This document shows, piece by piece, positions 48,111-61,054 of a stretch of 64,000 nucleotides of DNA. The stretch lies in the NCBI RefSeq assembly GCF_052857255.1, contig NW_027526750.1, positions 1-64,000 on the forward strand, read 5' to 3'. Both the position numbers and the translations under genes were made by a program. Numbering within the stretch: position 1 is the stretch's first letter; each line of letters starts with the position of its first letter. The notes under the pieces are model-generated. The model worked only from the letters and a program-made list of their open reading frames with translations, searched no databases and was not told the DNA's origin. The stretch is from Amblyomma americanum. Lineage: Eukaryota > Arthropoda > Arachnida > Ixodida > Ixodidae.

Positions 48111-48183
48111 CAGATTTAACTCTTTTCGGACTAAAACAGCTTGTTTCGTTGTATCACATGGACACTGGGAAAACCGATGTGTT
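48111..48183 (+). repeat. Truncated 73-bp monomer (56-bp deletion)
   Basis: The sequence TTTAACTCTTTTCGGAC...TCGTTGTAT joins directly to CACATGGACACTGGG. The missing 56 bases run from the GTAT of TTGTATTAAGC to the GTAT of GACGCGTATCACATGG, so the deletion has a 4-bp GTAT microhomology at its ends. I saw no second copy in the window. Confidence 0.92.
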
Positions 48184-48955
48184 CAGATTTAGCTCGTTTT
48201 GGTCTAAAACAGCTTGTTTCGTTGTATTAAGCACGAATACATGCTTTTCGCGCAGTTAAAAGAGAAAAAGTTTTGACGCGTATCAGAGGAACACTTGTAA
48301 AACCGGTGTGTTGTGATTTAGCTCGTTTCGGTCTAAAACAGCTTGTTTCGCTGTATTAAGCACGAATACATGCTTTTCGCGCAGTTATAAGAGAAAAAGT
48401 TTAGACGCGTATCAGAGGAACAATTGTAAAACCGATGTGTTGTGATTTAGCTCGTTTCGGTCTAAAACAGCTTGTTTCGCTGTATTAAGCAAGAATACAT
48501 GTTTTGCGCAGTTATAAAAGAAAAAGTTTTGACGCATATCAGAGGAACACTTGTAAAACCGATGTGTTGTGATTTAGCTCATTTCGGTCTAAAACAGCTT
48601 GTTTCGCTGTATTAAGCAAGAATACATGCTTTTCGCGCAGTTATAAGAGAAAAAGTTTTGACGCGTATTAGAGAGACACTTGTAAAACCGATGTGTTCAG
48701 ATTTACCTCGTTTCGGTCTAAAACAGCTTGTTTCGTTGTATTAAGCAAGAATACATGCTTTTCGCGCAGTTATAAGAGAAAAAGTTTTGACGCGTATTAG
48801 AGAGACACTTGTAAAACCGATGTGTTGTGATTTAGCTCGTTTCGGTCTAAAACAGCTTGTTTCGTTGTATTAAGCAAGAATACATGCTTTTCGCGCAGTT
48901 ATAAGAGAAAAAGTTTTGACGAGTATCACGTGGATACTTGTAAAACCGATGTGTT

Positions 48956-49599
48956 GTGATTTAGCTCGTTTCGGTCTAAAACAGCTTGTTTCACTGTATT
49001 AAGCAAGAATACATGCTTTTCGCGCCGTTATAAGAGAAAAAGTTTTGACGCGTATCAGAGGAACACTTGTAAAACCGATGTGTTGTGATTTAGGTCATTT
49101 CGGTCTAAAACAGCTTGTTTCGCTGTATTAAGCAAGAATACATGCTTTTCGCGCAGTTATAAGAGAAAAAGTTTTGACGCGTATCAGAGGAACACTTGTA
49201 AAACCGATGTGTTGTGATTTAGCTCGTATCGGTCTAAAACAGCTTGTTTCGCTGTATTAAGCAAGAATACATGCTTTTCGCGCAGTTATAAGAGAAAAAG
49301 TTTTGACGCCTATCAGAGGAACACTTGTAAAACCGATGTGTTGTGATTTAGCTCGTTTCGGTCTAAAACAGCTTGTTTCGCTGTATTAAGCAAGAATACA
49401 TGCTTTTCGCGCAGTTATAAGAGAAAAAGTTTTGACACGTATCAGAGGAACACTTGTAAAACCGATGTGTTGTGATTTAGCTCGTTTCGGTCTAAAACAG
49501 CTTGTTTCGTTGTATTAAGCAAGAATACATGCTTTTCGCGCAGTTATAAGAGAAAAAGTTTGGCGAGTATCACGTGGATACTTGTAAAACCGATGTGTT
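48956..49599 (+). repeat. Five-monomer repeat, first copy (644 bp)
   Basis: The block starts with a GTG monomer carrying TTTCACTG and GCCGTTA, continues with a CTCATTT-type monomer (here GGTCATTT) and GTG monomers, and ends with the GTTTGGCGAG hinge. The TTTCACTG plus GCCGTTA start recurs at 49600, 644 bases later. The same start recurs further right, at 53715, 54229, 55516, 56166, 58484, 61055 and 61704. Confidence 0.75.
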
Positions 49600-50630
49600 G
49601 TGATTTAGCTCGTTTCGGTCTAAAACAGCTTGTTTCACTGTATTAAGCAAGAATACATGCTTTTCGCGCCGTTATAAGAGAAAAAGTTTTGACGCGTATC
49701 AGAGGAACACTTGTAAAACCGATGTGTTGTGATTTAGCTCATTTCGGTCTAAAACAGCTTGTTTCGCTGTATTAAGCAAGAATACATGCTTTTCGCGCAG
49801 TTATAAGAGAAAAAGTTTTGACGCGTATCAGAGGAACACTTGTAAAACCGATGTGTTGTGATTTAGCTCGTTTCGGTCTAAAACAGCTTGTTTCGCTGTA
49901 TTAAGCAAGAATACATGCTTTTCGCGCAGTTATAAGAGAAAAAGTTTTGACGCGTATCAGAGGAACACTTGTAAAACCGATGTGTTCCGATTTAGCTCGT
50001 TTCGGTCTAAAACAGCTTGTTTCGTTGTATTAAGCACGAATACATGCTTTACGCGCAGTTATAGAAGAAAAAGTTTTGACGCGTATCAGAGACACTTGTA
50101 AAACCGATGTGTTGTGATTTAGCTCGTTTCGGTCTAAAACAGCTTGTTTCGTTGTATTAAGCAAGAATACATGCTTTTCGCGCAGTTATAAGAGAAAAAG
50201 TTTTGACGAGTATCACGTGGATACTTGTAAAACCGATGTGTTCAGATTTAGCTCGTTTCGGTCTAAAACAGCTTGTTTCGTTGTATTAAGCACGAATACA
50301 TGCTTTTCGCGCAGTTAAAAGAGAAAAAGTTTTGACGAGTATCACGTGGAACACTTGTAATACCGATGTGTAGATATTTAGCTCGTTTCGGTCTAAAACA
50401 GCTTGTTTCGCTGTATTAAGCAAGAATACATGCTTTTCGCGCCGTTATAAGAGAAAAAGTTTTGACGCGTATCAGAGGAACACTTGTAAAACCGATGTGT
50501 TGTGATTTAGCTCGTTTCGGTCTAAAACAGCTTGTTTCGCTGTATTAAGCAAGAATACATGCTTTTCGCGCAGTTATAAGAGAAAAAGTTTTGACGCGTA
50601 TCAGAGGAACACTTGTAAAACCGATGTGTT

Positions 50631-52804
50631 CAGATTTAGCTCGTTTCGGTCTAAAACAGCTTGTTTCGTTGTATTAAGCACGAATACATGCTTTACGCGC
50701 AGTTATAGAAGAAAAAGTTTTGACGCGTATCAGAGACACTTGTAAAACCGATGTGTTGTGATTTAGCTCGTTTCGGTCTAAAACAGCTTGTTTCGTTGTA
50801 TTAAGCAAGAATACATGCTTTTCGCCCAGTTATAAGAGAAAAAGTTTTGACGAGTATCACGTGGATACTTGTAAAACCGATGTGTTCAGATTTAGCTCGT
50901 TTCGGTCTAAAACAGCTTGTTTCGTTGTATTAAGCACGAATACATGCTTTTCGCGCAGTTATAAGAGAAAAAGTTTTGACGCGTGTCACAGGGACACTTG
51001 TAAAACCGATGTGTTCAGATTTAGCTCGTTTCGGTCCAAAACAACTTGTTTCGTTGTATTAAGCACGAATACATGCTTTACGCGCAGTTATAGAAGAAAA
51101 AGTTTTGACGCCTATTAGAGAGACACTTGTAAAACCGATGTGTTATGATTTAGCTCGTTTCGGTCAAAAACAGCTTGTTTCGTTGTATTAAGCACGAATA
51201 CATGCTTTTCGCGCAGTTAAAAGAGAAAAAGTTTTGACGAGTATCACGTGGAACACTTGTAATACCGATGTGTTGTGATTTAGCTCGTTTCGGTCTAAAA
51301 CAGCTTGTTTCGCTGTATTAAGTAAGAATACATGCTTTTCGCGCAGTTATAAGAGAAAAAGTTTTGACGCGTATCAGAGGAACACTTGTAAAACCGATGT
51401 GTTCAGATTTAGCTCGTTTCGGTCTAAAACAGCTTGTTTCGTTGTATTAAGCACGAATACATGCTTTACGCGCAGTTATAGAAGAAAAAGTTTTGACGCG
51501 TATCAGAGACACTTGTAAAACCGATGTGTTGTGATTTAGCTCGTTTCGGTCTAAACCAGCTTGTTTCGTTGTATTAAGCAAGAATACATGCTTTTCGCGC
51601 AGTTATAAAAGAAAAAGTTTTGACGAGTATCACGTGGATACTTGTAAAACCGATGTGTTCAGATTTAGCTCGTTTCGGTCTAAAACAGCTTGTTTCGTTG
51701 TATTAAGCACGAATACATGCTTTTCGCGCAGTTAAAAGAGAAAAAGTTTTGACGAGTATCACGTGGAACACTTGTAATACCGATGTGTTGTGATTTAGCT
51801 CGTTTCGGTCTAAAACAGCTTGTTTCGCTGTATTAAGCAAGAATACATGCTTTTCGCGCCGTTATAAGAGAAAAAGTTTTGACGCGTATCAGAGGAACAC
51901 TTGTAAAACCGATGTGTTGTGATTTAGCTCATTTCGGTCTAAAACAGCTTGTTTCGCTGTATTAAGCAAGAATACATGCTTTTCGCGCAGTTATAAGAGA
52001 AAAAGTATTGACGCGTATCAGAGGAACACTTGTAAAACCGATGTGTTGTGATTTAGCTCGTTTCGGTCTAAAACAGCTTGTTTCGCTGTATTAAGCAAGA
52101 ATACATGCTTTTCGCGCAGTTATAAGAGAAAAAGTTTTGACGCATATCAGAGGAACACCTGTAAAACCGATGTGTTCAGATTTAGCTCGTTTCTGTCTAT
52201 GTATTAAGCACGAATACATGCTTTACGCGCAGTTATAGAAGAAAAAGTTTTGACGCGTATCAGAGACACTTGTAAAACCGATGTGTTGTGATTTAGCTCG
52301 TTTCGGTCTAAAACAGCTTGTTTCGTTGTATTAAGCAAGAATACATGCTTTTCGCGCAGTTATAAGAGAGAAAGTTTTGACGAGTATCACGTGGATAATT
52401 GTAAAACCGATGTGTTCAGATTTAGCTCGTTTCGGTCTAAAACTGCTTGTTTCGTTGTATTAAGCAAGAATAGATGCTTTACGCGCAGTTATAGAAGAAA
52501 AAGTTTTGACGCCTATCAGAGAGACACTTGTAAAACCGATGTGTTGTGATTTAGCTCGTTTCGGTCTAAAACAGCTTGTTTCGTTGTATTAAGCAAGAAT
52601 ACATGCTTTTCGCGCAGTTATAAGAGAAAAAGTTTTTACGAGTATCACGTGGATACTTGTAAAACCGAAGTGTTCAGATTTAGCTCGTTTCGGTCTAAAA
52701 CAGCTTGTTTCGTTGTATTAAGCACGAAAACATACTTTTCGCGCAGTTATAAGAGAAAACGTTTTGACGAGTATCACGTGGAACACTTGTAATACCGATG
52801 TGTT
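50631..52804 (+). repeat. Right-hand mosaic block G2
   Basis: The first kilobase repeats 46825-47830. The monomers around 50110-51170 also recur at about 56670-57860: the GTGTAGATATTTA monomer junctions at 50368 and 56927 are 6559 apart, and the later monomers are 6688 apart, so one monomer was gained between them. The block then holds a truncated monomer (52177) and ends in GAAGTGTTCAG and GAAAACG monomers like those of family B. Confidence 0.78.
52177..52287 (+). repeat. Truncated 111-bp monomer (about 16-bp deletion)
   Basis: The sequence TTTCTGTCTA joins directly to TGTATTAAGC. The right half of the first 20-bp subrepeat and the left half of the second are lost, taking with them the CENP-B-like half site. 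The hinge is the short GTATCAGAGACAC form. Single copy in the window. Confidence 0.9.
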
Positions 52805-54609
52805 GTGATTTAGCTCGTTTCGGTCTAAAACAGCTTGTTTCGCTGTATTAAGCAAGAATACATGCTTTTCGCGCAGTTATAAGAGAAAAAGTTTTGACGC
52901 GTGTCACAGGGACACTTGTAAAACCGATGTGTTCAGATTTAGCTCGTTTCGGTCTAAAACAGCTTGTTTCGTTGTATTAAGCAAGAATACATGCTTTTCA
53001 CGCAGTTATAAGAGAAAAAGTTTTGACGCGTATCAGAGGAACACTTGTAAAACCGATGTGTTCAGATTTAACTCTTTTCGGACTAAAACAGCTTGTTTCG
53101 TTGTATTAAGCACGAATACATGCTTTTCGCGCAGTTATAAGGGAAAAAGTTTTGACGCGTATCACATGGACACTTGGAAAACCGATGTGTTCAGATTTAG
53201 CTCGTTTTGGTCTAAAACAGCTTGTTTCGTTGTATTAAGCACGAATACATGCTTTTCGCGCAGTTATAAGAGAAAAAGTTTTGACGCGTATCAGAGGAAC
53301 ACTTGTAAAACCGATGTGTTGTGATTTAGCTCGTTTCGGTCTAAAACAGCTTGTTTCGCTGTATTAAGCACGAATACATGCTTTTCGCGCAGTTATAAGA
53401 GAAAAAGTTTTGACGCGTATTAGAGAGACACTTGTAAAACCGATGTGTTCAGATTTACCTCGTTTCGGTCTAAAACAGCTTGTTTCGTTGTATTAAGCAA
53501 GAATACATGCTTTTCGCGCAGTTATAAGAGAAAAAGTTTTGACGCGTATTAGAGAGACACTTGTAAAACCGATGTGTTGTGATTTAGCTCGTTTCGGTCT
53601 AAAACAGCTTGTTTCGTTGTATTAAGCAAGAATACATGCTTTTCGCGCAGTTATAAGAGAAAAAGTTTTGACGAGTATCACGTGGATACTTGTAAAACCG
53701 ATTTGTTGTGATTTAGCTCGTTTCGGTCTAAAACAGCTTGTTTCACTGTATTAAGCAAGAATACATGCTTTTCGCGCCGTTATAAGAGAAAAAGTTTTGA
53801 CGCGTATCAGAGGAACACTTGTAAAACCGATGTGTTGTGATTTAGCTCATTTCGGTCTAAAACAGCTTGTTTCGCTGTATTAAGCAAGAATACATGCTTT
53901 TCGCACAGTTATAAGAGAAAAAGTTTTGACGCGTATCAGAGGAACACTTGTAAAACCGATGTGTTGTGATTTAGCTCGTTTCGGTCTAAAACAGCTTGTT
54001 TCGCTGTATTAAGCAAGAATACATGCTTTTCGCGCAGTTATAAGAGAAAAAGTTTTGACGCGTATCAGAGGAACACTTGTAAAACCGATGTGTTGTGATT
54101 TAGCTCGTTTCGGTCTAAAACAGCTTTTTTCGCTGTATTAAGCAAGAATACATGCTTTTCGCGCAGTTATAAGAGAAAAAGTTTGGCGAGTATCACGTGG
54201 ATACTTGTAAAACCGATGTGTTGTGATTTAGCTCGTTTGGGTCTAAAACAGCTTGTTTCACTGTATTAAGCAAGAATACATGCTTTTCGCGCCGTTATAA
54301 GAGAAAAAGTTTTGACGCGTATCAGAGGAACACTTGTAAAACCGATGTGTTGTGATTTAGCTCATTTCGGTCTAAAACAGCTTGTTTCGCTGTATTAAGC
54401 AAGAATACATGCTTTTCGCGCAGTTATAAGAGAAAAAGTTTTGACGCGTATCAGAGGAACACTTGTAAAACCGATGTGTTGTGATTTAGCTCGTTTCGGT
54501 CTAAAACAGCTTGTTTCGCTGTATTAAGCAAGAATACATGCTTTTCGCGCAGTTATAAGAGAAAAAGTTTTGACGCGTATCAGAGGAACACTTGTAAAAC
54601 CGATGTGTT
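52805..54609 (+). repeat. 14-monomer repeat, copy K1 (1805 bp)
   Basis: The landmarks GTGTCACAGGGACAC hinge, TTTTCACGCAG, TTTAACTCTTTTCGGAC, CACATGGACACTTGG, TTTTGGT, TTTACCTCG, TTTCACTG/GCCGTTA and CTTTTTTCGCTG recur 1805 bases later. Three consecutive CAG-class monomers again leave a 131-codon open frame at 52929-53324. Confidence 0.85.
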
Positions 54610-56540
54610 GTGATTTAGCTCGTTTCGGTCTAAAACAGCTTGTTTCGCTGTATTAAGCAAGAATACATGCTTTTCGCGCAGTTATAAGAGAAAAAGTTTT
54701 GACGCGTGTCACAGGGACACTTGTAAAACCGATGTGTTCAGATTTAGCTCGTTTCGGTCTAAAACAGCTTGTTTCGTTGTATTAAGCAAGAATACATGCT
54801 TTTCACGCAGTTATAAGAGAAAAAGTTTTGACGCGTATCAGAGGAACACTTGTAAAACCGATGTGTTCAGATTTAACTCTTTTCGGACTAAAACAGCTTG
54901 TTTCGTTGTATTAAGCACGAATACATGCTTTTCGCGCAGTTATAAGGGAAAAAGTTTTGACGCGTATCACATGGACACTTGGAAAACCGATGTGTTCAGA
55001 TTTAGCTCGTTTTGGTCTAAAACAGCTTGTTTCGTTGTATTAAGCACGAATACATGCTTTTCGCGCAGTTATAAGAGAAAAAGTTTTGACGCGTATCAGA
55101 GGAACACTTGTAAAACCGATGTGTTGTGATTTAGCTCGTTTCGGTCTAAAACAGCTTGTTTCGCTGTATTAAGCACGAATACATGCTTTTCGCGCAGTTA
55201 TAAGAGAAAAAGTTTTGACGCGTATTAGAGAGACACTTGTAAAACCGATGTGTTCAGATTTACCTCGTTTCGGTCTAAAACAGCTTGTTTCGTTGTATTA
55301 AGCAAGAATACATGCTTTTCGCGCAGTTATAAGAGAAAAAGTTTTGACGCGTATTAGAGAGACACTTGTAAAACCGATGTGTTGTGATTTAGCTCGTTTC
55401 GGTCTAAAACAGCTTGTTTCGTTGTATTAGGCGAGAATACATGCTTTTCGCGCAGTTATAAGAGAAAAAGTTTTGACGAGTATCACGTGGATACTTGTAA
55501 AACCGATATGTTGTGATTTAGCTCGTTTCGGTCTAAAACAGCTTGTTTCACTGTATTAAGCAAGAATACATGCTTTTCGCGCCGTTATAAGAGAAAAAGT
55601 TTTGACGCGTATCAGAGGAACACTTGTAAAACCGATGTGTTGTGATTTAGCTCATTTCGGTCTAAAACAGCTTGTTTCGCTGTATTAAGCAAAAATACAT
55701 GCTTTTCGCGCAGTTATAAGAGAAAAAGTTTTGACGCGTATCAGAGGAACACTTGTAAAACCGATGTGTTGTGATTTAGCTCGTTTCGGTCTAAAACAGC
55801 TTGTTTCGCTGTATTAAGCAAGAATACATGCTTTTCGCGCAGTTATAAGAGAAAAAGTTTTTGACGCGTATCAGAGGAACACTTGTAAAACCGATGTGTT
55901 GTGATTTAGCTCGTTTCCGGTCTAAAACAGCTTTTTTCGCTGTATTAAGCAAGAATACATGCTTTTCGCGCAGTTATAAGAGAAAAAGTTTTGACGCGTA
56001 TCAGAGGAACACTTGTAAAACCGATGTGTTGTGATTTAGCTCGTTTCGGTCTAAAACAGCTTGTTTCGTTGTATTAAGCAAGAATACATGCTTTTCGCGC
56101 AGTTATAAGAGAAAAAGTTTGGCGAGTATCACGTGGATACTTGTAAAACCGATGTGTTGTGATTTAGCTCGTTTGGGTCTAAAACAGCTTGTTTCACTGT
56201 ATTAAGCAAGAATACATGCTTTTCGCGCCGTTATAAGAGAAAAAGTTTTGACGCGTATCAGAGGAACACTTGTAAAACCGATGTGTTGTGATTTAGCTCA
56301 TTTCGGTCTAAAACAGCTTGTTTCGCTGTATTAAGCAAGAATACATGCTTTTCGCGCAGTTATAAGAGAAAAAGTTTTGACGCGTATCAGAGGAACACTT
56401 GTAAAACCGATGTGTTGTGATTTAGCTCGTTTCGGTCTAAAACAGCTTGTTTCGCTGTATTAAGCAAGAATACATGCTTTTCGCGCAGTTATAAGAGAAA
56501 AAGTTTTGACGCGTATCAGAGGAACACTTGTAAAACCGAT
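54610..56540 (+). repeat. 14-monomer repeat, copy K2 with one extra monomer
   Basis: The block repeats K1, but the GTTTGGCGAG hinge comes 1938 rather than 1805 bases after its partner (54181 to 56119), so one GTG-class monomer has been added just before it. Private changes include TTAGGCGAG (55427), GATATGTTG (55507), CAAAAATAC (55690), GTTTTTGAC (55858) and TTTCCGGTC (55915). Confidence 0.83.
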
Positions 56541-58735
56541 GTGTTCAGATTTAGCTCGTTTCGGTCTAAAACAGCTTGTTTCGTTGTATTAAGCACGAAT
56601 ACATGCTTTACGCGCAGTTATAGAAGAAAAAGTTTTGACGCGTATCAGAGACACTTGTAAAACCGATGTGTTGTGATTTAGCTCGTTTCGGTCTAAAACA
56701 GCTTGTTTCGTTGTATTAAGCAAGAATACATGCTTTTCGCGCAGTTATAAGAGAAAAAGTTTTGACGAGTATCACGTGGATACTTGTAAAACCGATGTGT
56801 TCAGATTTAGCTCGTTTCGGTCTAAAACAGCTTGTTTCGTTGTATTAAGCACGAATACATGCTTTTCGCGCAGTTAAAAGAGAAAAAGTTTTGACGAGTG
56901 TCACGTGGAACACTTGTAATACCGATGTGTAGATATTTAGCTCGTTTCGGTCTAAAACAGCTTGTTTCGCTGTATTAAGCAAGAATACATGCTTTTCGCG
57001 CCGTTATAAGAGAAAAAGTTTTGACGCGTATCAGAGGAACACTTGTAAAACCGATGTGTTGTGATTTAGCTCATTTCGGTCTAAAACAGCTTGTTTCGCT
57101 GTATTAAGCAAGAATACATGCTTTTCGCGCAGTTATAAGAGAAAAAGTTTTGACGCGTATCAGAGGAACACTTGTAAAACCGATGTGTTGTGATTTAGCT
57201 CGTTTCGGTCTAAAACAGCTTGTTTCGCTGTATTAAGCAAGAATACATGCTTTTCGCGCAGTTATAAGAGAAAAAGTTTTGACGCGTATCAGAGGAACAC
57301 TTGTAAAACCGATGTGTTCAGATTTAGCTCGTTTCGGTCTAAAACAGCTTGTTTCGTTGTATTAAGCACGAATACATGCTTTACGCGCAGTTATAGAAGA
57401 AAAAGTTTTGACGCGTATCAGAGACACTTGTAAAACCGATGTGTTGTGATTTAGCTCGTTTCGGTCTAAAACAGCTTGTTTCGTTGTATTAAGCAAGAAT
57501 ACATGCTTTTCGCCCAGTTATAAGAGAAAAAGTTTTGACGAGTATCACGTGGATACTTGTAAAACCGATGTGTTCAGATTTAGCTCGTTTCGGTCTAAAA
57601 CAGCTTGTTTCGATGTATTAAGCACGAATACATGCTTTTCGCGCAGTTGTAAGAGAAAAAGTTTTGACGCGTGTCACAGGGACACTTGTAAAACCGATGT
57701 GTTCAGATTTAGCTCGTTTCGGTGCAAAACAACTTGTTTCGTTGTATTAAGCACGAATACATGCTTTACGCGCAGTTATAGAAGAAAAAGTTTTGACGCC
57801 TATTAGAGAGACACTTGCAAAACCGATGTGATATGATTTAGCTCGTTTCGGTCAAAAACAGCTTGATTCGCTGTATTAAGCAAGAATACATGCTTTTCGC
57901 GCAGTTATAAAAGAAAAAGTTTTGACGCGTATCAGAGGAACACTTGTAAAACCGATGTGTTGTGATTTAGCTCATTTCGGTCTAAAACAGCTTGTTTCGC
58001 TGTATTAAGCAAGAATACATGCTTTTCGCGCAGTTAGAAAAGAAAAAGTTTTGACGCGTATCAGAGGAACACTTGTAAAACCGATGTGTTGTGATTTAGC
58101 TCATTTCGGTCTAAAACAGCTTGTTTCGCTGTATTAAGAAAGAATACATGCTTTTCGCGCAGTTATAAGAGAAAACGTTTTGACGCGTATTAGAGAGACA
58201 CTTGTAAAACCGATGTGTTCAGATTTACCTCGTTTCGGTCTAAAACAGCTTGTTTCGTTGTATTAAGCAAGAATACATGCTTTTCGCGCAGTTATAAGAG
58301 AAAAAGTTTTGACGCGTATTAGAGAGACACTTGTAAAACCGATGTGTTGTGATTTAGCTCGTTTCGGTCTAAAACAGCTTGTTTCGTTGTATTAAGCAAG
58401 AATACATGCTTTTCGCGCAGTTATAAGAGAAAAAGTTTTAACGAGTATCACGTGGATACTTGTAAAACCGATGTGTTGTGATTTAGCTCGTTTCGGTCTA
58501 AAACAGCTTGTTTCACTGTATTAAGCAAGAATACATGCTTTTCGCGCCGTTATAAGAGAAAAGGTTTTGACGCGTATCAGAGGAACACTTGTAAAACCGA
58601 TGTGTTGTGATTTAGCTCGTTTCGGTCTAAAACAGCTTGTTTCGTTGTATTAAGCACGAATACATGCTTTTCGCGCAGTTATAAGAGAAAAAGTTTTGAC
58701 GCGTGTCACAGGGACACTTGTAAAACCGATGTGTT

Positions 58736-59766
58736 CAGATTTAGCTCGTTTCGGTCCAAAACAACTTGTTTCGTTGTATTAAGCACGAATACATGCTTTA
58801 CGCGCAGTTATAAAAGAAAAAGTTTTGACGCCTATTAGAGAGACACTTGTAAAACCGATGTGTTGTGATTTAGCTCGTTTCGGTCTAAAACAGCTTGTTT
58901 CGCTGTATTAAGTAAGAATACATGCTTTTCGCGCAGTTATAAGAGAAAAAGTTTTGACGCGTATCAGAGGAACACTTGTAAAACCGATGTGTTCAGATTT
59001 AGCTCGTTTCGGTCTAAAACAGCTTGTTTCGTTGTATTAAGCACGAATACATGCTTTACGCGCAGTTATAGAAGAAAAAGTTTTGACGCGTATCAGAGAC
59101 ACTTGTAAAACCGATGTGTTGTGATTTAGCTCGTTTCGGTCTAAAACAGCTTGTTTCGTTGTATTAAGCAAGAATACATGCTTTTCGCGCAGTTATAAAA
59201 GAAAAAGTTTTGACGAGTATCACGTGGATACTTGTAAAACCGATGTGTTCAGATTTAGCTCATTTCGGTCTAAAACAGCTTGTTTCGTTGTATTAAGCAC
59301 GAATACATGCTTTTCGCGCAGTTAAAAGAGAAAAAGTTTTGACGAGTATCACGTGGAACACTTGTAATACCGATGTGTTGTGATTTAGCTCGTTTCGGTC
59401 TAAAACAGCTTGTTTCGCTGTATTAAGCAAGAATACATGCTTTTCGCGCCGTTATAAGAGAAAAAGTTTTGACGCGTATCAGAGGAACACTTGTAAAACC
59501 GATGTGTTGTGATTTAGCTCATTTCGGTCTAAAACAGCTTGTTTCGCTGTATTAAGCAAGAATACATGCTTTTCGCGCCGTTATAAGAGAAAAAGTATTG
59601 ACGCGTATCAGAGGAACACTTGTAAAACCGATGTGTTGTGATTTAGCTCGTTTCGGTCTAAAACAGCTTGTTTCGCTGTATTAAGCAAGAATACATGCTT
59701 TTCGCGCAGTTATAAGAGAAAAAGTTTTGACGCGTATCAGAGGAACACCTGTAAAACCGATGTGTT
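58736..59766 (+). repeat. Eight-monomer repeat, copy J1 (1031 bp)
   Basis: The unit starts with a CAG monomer carrying GGTCCAAAACAACTTG, followed by the GTAAGAATAC monomer, a TTTACGCGC/ATAGAAG monomer, the GTATCAGAGACAC hinge, the AAAAGAG monomer, GCCGTTA and CTCATTT. It restarts at 59767. A related GGTCCAAAACAACTTG monomer also occurs at about 51035. Confidence 0.82.
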
Positions 59767-60250
59767 CAGATTTAGCTCGTTTCGGTCCAAAACAACTTGT
59801 TTCGTTGTATTAAGCACGAATACATGCTTTACGCGCAGTTATAGAAGAAAAAGTTTTGACGCCTATTAGAGAGACACTTGTAAAACCGATGTGTTGTGAT
59901 TTAGCTCGTTTCGGTCTAAAACAGCTTGTTTCGCTGTATTAAGTAAGAATACATGCTTTTCGCGCAGTTATAAGAGAAAAAGTTTTGACGCGTATCAGAG
60001 GAACACTTGTAAAACCGATGTGTTCAGATTTAGCTCGTTTCGGTCTAAAACAGCTTGTTTCGTTGTATTAAGCACGAATACATGCTTTACGCGCAGTTAT
60101 AGAAGAAAAAGTTTTGACGCGTATCAGAGACACTTGTAAAACCGATGTGTTGTGATTTAGCTCGTTTCGGTCTAAAACAGCTTGTTTCGTTGTATTAAGC
60201 AAGAATACATGCTTTTCGCGCAGTTATAAGAGAAAAAGTTTTTACGAGTA
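59767..60250 (+). repeat. Eight-monomer repeat, partial copy J2
   Basis: The block repeats the first three to four monomers of J1 (GGTCCAAAACAACTTG, GTAAGAATAC, ATAGAAG and GTATCAGAGACAC). It then changes at the hinge TTTTTACGAGTATCACG and a GAAGTGTTCAG junction (about 60270), and the next monomers lead into the 5.54 kb repeat restart at 60411. Confidence 0.78.
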
Positions 60251-61054
60251 TCACGTGGATACTTGTAAAACCGAAGTGTTCAGATTTAGCTCGTTTCGGT
60301 CTAAAACAGCTTGTTTCGTTGTATTAAGCACGAATACATACTTTTCGCGCAGTTATAAGAGAAAACGTTTTGACGAGTATCACGTGGAACACTTGTAATA
60401 CCGATGTGTTGTGATTTAACTCTTTTCGGACTAAAACAGCTTGTTTCGTTGTATTAAGCACGAATACATGCTTTTCGCGCAGTTATAAGGGAAAAAGTTT
60501 TGACGCGTATCACATGGACACTTGGAAAACCGATGTGTTCAGATTTAGCTCGTTTTGGTCTAAAACAGCTTGTTTCGTTGTATTAAGCACGAATACATGC
60601 TTTTCGCGCAGTTATAAGAGAAAAAGTTTTGACGCGTATCAGAGGAACACTTGTAAAACCGATGTGTTGTGATTTAGCTCGTTTCGGTCTAAAACAGCTT
60701 GTTTCGCTGTATTAAGCACGAATACATGCTTTTCGCGCAGTTATAAGAGAAAAGTTTTGACGCGTATTAGAGAGACACTTGTAAAACCGATGTGTTCAGA
60801 TTTACCTCGTTTCGGTCTAAAACAACTTGTTTCGTTGTATTAAGCAAGAATACATGCTTTTCGCGCAGTTATAAGAGAAAAAGTTTTGACGCGTATTAGA
60901 GAGACACTTGTAAAACCGATGTGTTGTGATTTAGCTCGTTTCGGTCTAAAACAGCTTGTTTCGTTGTATTAAGCAAGAATACATGCTTTTCGCGCAGTTA
61001 TAAGAGAAAAAGTTTTGACGAGTATCACGTGGATACTTGTAAAACCGATTTGTT

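Larger units (their letters stand above)
46825..50630 (+). repeat. Right-hand mosaic block G1 (3806 bp offset)
   Basis: Only the first kilobase (46825 to about 47830) recurs 3806 bases later at 50631. It includes the AACAACTTG, GCCTATTAG then ATG-start order and the short GTATCAGAGACAC hinge. The rest is a mosaic: a GAAGTGTTCAG monomer (47849), a truncated monomer (48111), TTTACCTCG monomers and runs of four to five GTG-class monomers that are much alike. Within it a five-monomer unit is repeated at 48956 and 49600. Confidence 0.8.
54868..60410 (+). repeat. 5.54-kb repeat, copy H1 (about 43 monomers)
   Basis: Landmarks from TTTAACTCTTTTCGGAC (54868) through TTTACCTCG (55255), CTTTTTTCGCTG (55931) and GTTTGGCGAG (56117) recur 5540-5543 bases later. 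The drift in offset is explained by single-base indels. The second half contains the GTGTAGATATTTA monomer, an AACAACTTG run, the TTGATTCGCTG monomer at about 57863 and the 1.03 kb repeat. Confidence 0.83.

Noticed and set aside
48111..48183. A transposon insertion or target-site duplication at the phase break
   Set aside because: The break is a simple 56-bp loss with GTAT at both ends; no foreign sequence or terminal repeats are present.
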